This document shows, piece by piece, positions 62,477 through 64,000 of a stretch of DNA of 64,000 nt. Where the stretch lies: assembly GCF_014696355.1 (NCBI RefSeq), contig NZ_JACJQA010000041.1:43193-107192 (forward strand), given 5' to 3'. Origin of the DNA: Pseudanabaena sp. FACHB-1998. Its GTDB lineage: Bacteria > Cyanobacteriota > Cyanobacteriia > Pseudanabaenales > Pseudanabaenaceae. Numbering within the stretch: position 1 is the first letter of the stretch; every line of letters begins with the position of its first letter. A program made the translations under genes and the position numbers. The notes beneath the pieces were generated by a model, which was not told the DNA's origin, ran no database searches, and worked only from the letters and a program-made list of their open reading frames with translations.

Positions 62477-62956
62477 TTGCGAGAATATGAAGAAGCGCAG
62501 CAAAACTATCAACAGGCTCTCTCGATCTATATCGAATTTAGAGATCGCCACTCCCAAGCTTACCCATACCAGCAGTTGGGAAACATCGCCCGAGAATTGC
62601 GAGAATATGGAGAAGCGCGTCAAAACTATCAACAGGCTCTCGCAATCAAAATCGAATTTGGCGATCGCTACTCCCAAGCCACCACATATCACCAGTTGGG
62701 AGGAGTAGCCCAAGATTTGCGAGAATATGAAGAAGCGCGTCAAAACTTGCAACAGGCTCTCGCGATCTATATTGAACTTGGCGATCGCTACTCCCAAGCC
62801 AAAACATACCACAACTTGGGAATGATAGCCCAAGAATTGCGAGAATATGGAGAAGCGCAGCAAAACTATCAACAGGCTCTCGCGATCAAAATCGAATTTG
62901 GCGATCGCTATTCCCAAGTCAGAACATATTCTCAACTTGGTTTATTAGCTGAAGAG
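62477..62956 (+). repeat. Four tandem 120-bp TPR units
   Basis: Units begin at 62477, 62597, 62717 and 62837 with ttgcgagaatatg. Shared words include caaaactatcaacaggctct and cgatcgctactcccaagcc; the HIP1 octamer is repeated in three of them. Confidence 0.9.
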
Positions 62957-63163
62957 TTAGGTGATTTAGAAGAAGCAAAATCAAATCATCTGCAAGATCT
63001 ACAAATTTCTAAGGAATTTCAAGATGAGAACCGATTAGCATTCGTATTTCAAAATCTCTCTCGCATCTATCAAGTCACCCAAGACCAGAGCCTGTTAGAA
63101 GCAATAGCAAAGATTTTAGGCGTAACCGTTGAAGACATACTACAAACGCTAGAATCAAATTAG
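62477..63163 (+). pseudogene. Headless duplicate of the TPR tail
   Basis: 228 residues if started at TTG 62477. In the same frame the TPR sequence extends back to the TGA at 62447 (LGSVAIELREYEEA), overlapping the stop of the CHAT gene in another frame. It holds four near-identical 120-bp TPR units and ends LSRIYQVTQDQSLLEAIAKI then LGVTVEDILQTLESN, homologous to the CHAT protein's own C-terminus. No CHAT or NTPase part and no good ribosome site. Most likely the 3' end of a second copy left by recombination; reinitiation after the upstream stop could still express it. Confidence 0.7.
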
Positions 63164-63181
63164 CACTTAGGGAGCGATTAC

Positions 63182-63427
63182 ATGAACTGGGAAACCTATA
63201 TCCACTCTGATCCTGATATTCTAGTCGGCAAGCCAGTCATCAAAGGCACAAGGCTTTCCGTCGAATTTATTTTGGGCTTATTGTCCGCAGGTTGGACAGA
63301 ACAACAAATATTTGAAAACTATCCTAACCTAAACCAAAATTCTCTCAGAGCCGTATTTGCCTTTACCAGCGAATGTATGCGCGACATGACGCTATACACA
63401 ATTCCAACACCCCTGAAGGCAAGTTAA
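63182..63427 (+). CDS. DUF433 antitoxin-like protein
   Basis: 81 residues: YIHSDPDILVGKPVIKGTRL, SVEFILGLLSAGWTEQQIFE and NYPNLNQNSLRAVFAFTSEC match DUF433, an HTH-type VapB-like antitoxin. Its TAA shares one base with the ATG of the next gene, the usual arrangement of such pairs. Confidence 0.92.
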   Translation: MNWETYIHSDPDILVGKPVIKGTRLSVEFILGLLSAGWTEQQIFENYPNLNQNSLRAVFAFTSECMRDMTLYTIPTPLKAS

Positions 63428-63783
63428 TGCAGTTTTTAGCAAACGAGAATTTCCCCCTAATCAGTGTTAGAAATTTGCGAGATTTCGGCTTAAACATAGC
63501 GTCCATCATGGAAGATTCTTCAGGGATCAAAGATACGGAAGTCTTAGCAAGAGCAGTTAGTGAAAATAGAATTATCCTGACATTCGATCGCGACTACGGC
63601 GAATTAATTTTTCGGCGATTTTTACCAAAACCCATAGGAGTCATTTACTTTCGCTATCAACCTCTAACGCCAGTAGAACCTGCCCAGCATCTAATTCGGT
63701 TACTCAACGAAAAGGATTTGAAATTAACAGGAATGTTTACAGTCGTGGAACGAAATAAATTACGACAGCGAACATTGAAATAG
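63427..63783 (+). CDS. DUF5615 PIN-like toxin
   Basis: 118 residues from the ATG at 63427; the frame is open further upstream inside DUF433 but the TAATG overlap fixes the start. LANENFPLISVRNLRDFG, IKDTEVLARAVSENRIILTF and DRDYGELIF give the acidic PIN-domain residues. Predicted ribonuclease toxin neutralised by the upstream DUF433 protein. Confidence 0.9.
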   Translation: MQFLANENFPLISVRNLRDFGLNIASIMEDSSGIKDTEVLARAVSENRIILTFDRDYGELIFRRFLPKPIGVIYFRYQPLTPVEPAQHLIRLLNEKDLKLTGMFTVVERNKLRQRTLK

Positions 63784-63887
63784 CAATCATTACGAAGCGT
63801 TTTGATGCGATTTAGCTGAAATATAATAAATTCAAGTGTTTAGCAGATCAAAAACATGACAACCATTCCCGAAATAACCTTTACTAA

Positions 63888-63950
63888 CTGATGTTACGTG
63901 GAAGGAAAACAGAGTAGAGTAAAGATAGACTCCGACAGAGGTTGAAAGGT
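63888..63950 (+). mobile_element. Left end of an insertion sequence
   Basis: CTGATGTTACGTGGAAGGAA starts at 63888 and matches the ends of R1 copies B and C. The transposase start follows at 63951. The element continues beyond the window. Confidence 0.6.
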
Positions 63951-64000
63951 ATGGACAGAAAGTTCTTAGACCTATACTCAGATTACCTAATCAGTAGTTT
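63951..64000 (+). CDS. IS4-superfamily (possibly IS701) transposase, N-terminus only
   Basis: Sixteen codons are visible: MDRKFLDLYSDYLISS. The LYSDYLISS start resembles cyanobacterial transposases of the IS4/IS701 group. Too short to be sure; the IS-like end just upstream supports it. Confidence 0.5.
   Translation, partial: MDRKFLDLYSDYLISS

Noticed and set aside
62447..62477. Programmed frameshift joining the CHAT gene to the downstream TPR frame
   Set aside because: The CHAT protein has a complete C-terminus homologous to that of the downstream frame, so duplication explains the layout better; no slippery site was seen.
62477..62956. Tandem 120-bp repeats as a CRISPR or VNTR array
   Set aside because: The period equals 40 codons and encodes TPR units with conserved positions; coding explains it.

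Overview
The window is chromosomal DNA from a cyanobacterium, probably Pseudanabaena-like. The reasons are the very frequent HIP1 octamer GCGATCGC, two one-helix high-light-inducible proteins, a CrtW carotenoid ketolase, a DUF98-type chorismate lyase (plastoquinone route), a CIRCE-controlled groESL operon, and many perfect intergenic palindromes typical of such genomes. I recognised no rRNA, tRNA or CRISPR array. The genus is an inference from style, not proven.

Region 1 (about 0.2-17.7 kb, nearly all minus strand) and region 2 (18.3-26.2 kb, plus strand) diverge from a 667-bp gap and together form a dense stress island. It encodes Dps, rubredoxin, a Rieske-tailed FAD oxidoreductase, CrtW, two HLIPs, a heme-oxygenase-like diiron enzyme, PRC-barrel/DUF2382 proteins, a BON lipoprotein, glycine-zipper stress proteins, manganese catalase, LEA-like proteins, GlsB/YeaQ, an HHE hemerythrin, Tat- and Sec-exported ferritin-like proteins, Pmp3/YqaE and a holin-like membrane protein. 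The theme is oxygen, iron, light and envelope stress. At least eight of these transcription units carry a similar ~46-bp upstream block (core TCAATCAAnTCATTCA, then TCAAACATG), which suggests a common regulator or alternative sigma factor.

Region 3 (26.7-33.2 kb, plus) holds two GT4 glycosyltransferases, a glycogen-debranching-type glucosidase and an MFS transporter with a 56-bp perfect palindrome inside its coding sequence. Region 4 (33.3-40.7 kb) returns to stress genes (Lmo0937-like, CsbD, YggT, sterol desaturase, two tandem GSP17M-like proteins), a tyrosine recombinase and an ABM-domain membrane protein. It ends with a second copy of the LEA-like/GlsB/glycine-zipper cassette found at 18.3-19.9 kb, now carrying two small mobile elements.

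Region 5 (41.3-57.4 kb) contains a NACHT NTPase with an N-terminal HTH-like domain, chorismate lyase, a YaaW-like protein, a PCP_red mini-protein, a type-II NADH dehydrogenase-like protein, groES-groEL, an O-antigen-ligase-type membrane protein, glyA and an xdhABC-type xanthine dehydrogenase operon. Region 6 (57.4-64.0 kb) is accessory: Uma2 nuclease, DUF29, a CHAT-NTPase-TPR protein followed by a headless duplicated TPR tail, a DUF433/DUF5615 toxin-antitoxin pair and the left end of an insertion sequence.

Small repeats are a major feature: two 140-bp MITE copies with TNA target duplications, a C-rich family whose ends match the IS at the right edge, two further palindromic families, and about 35 individual hairpins at gene ends.
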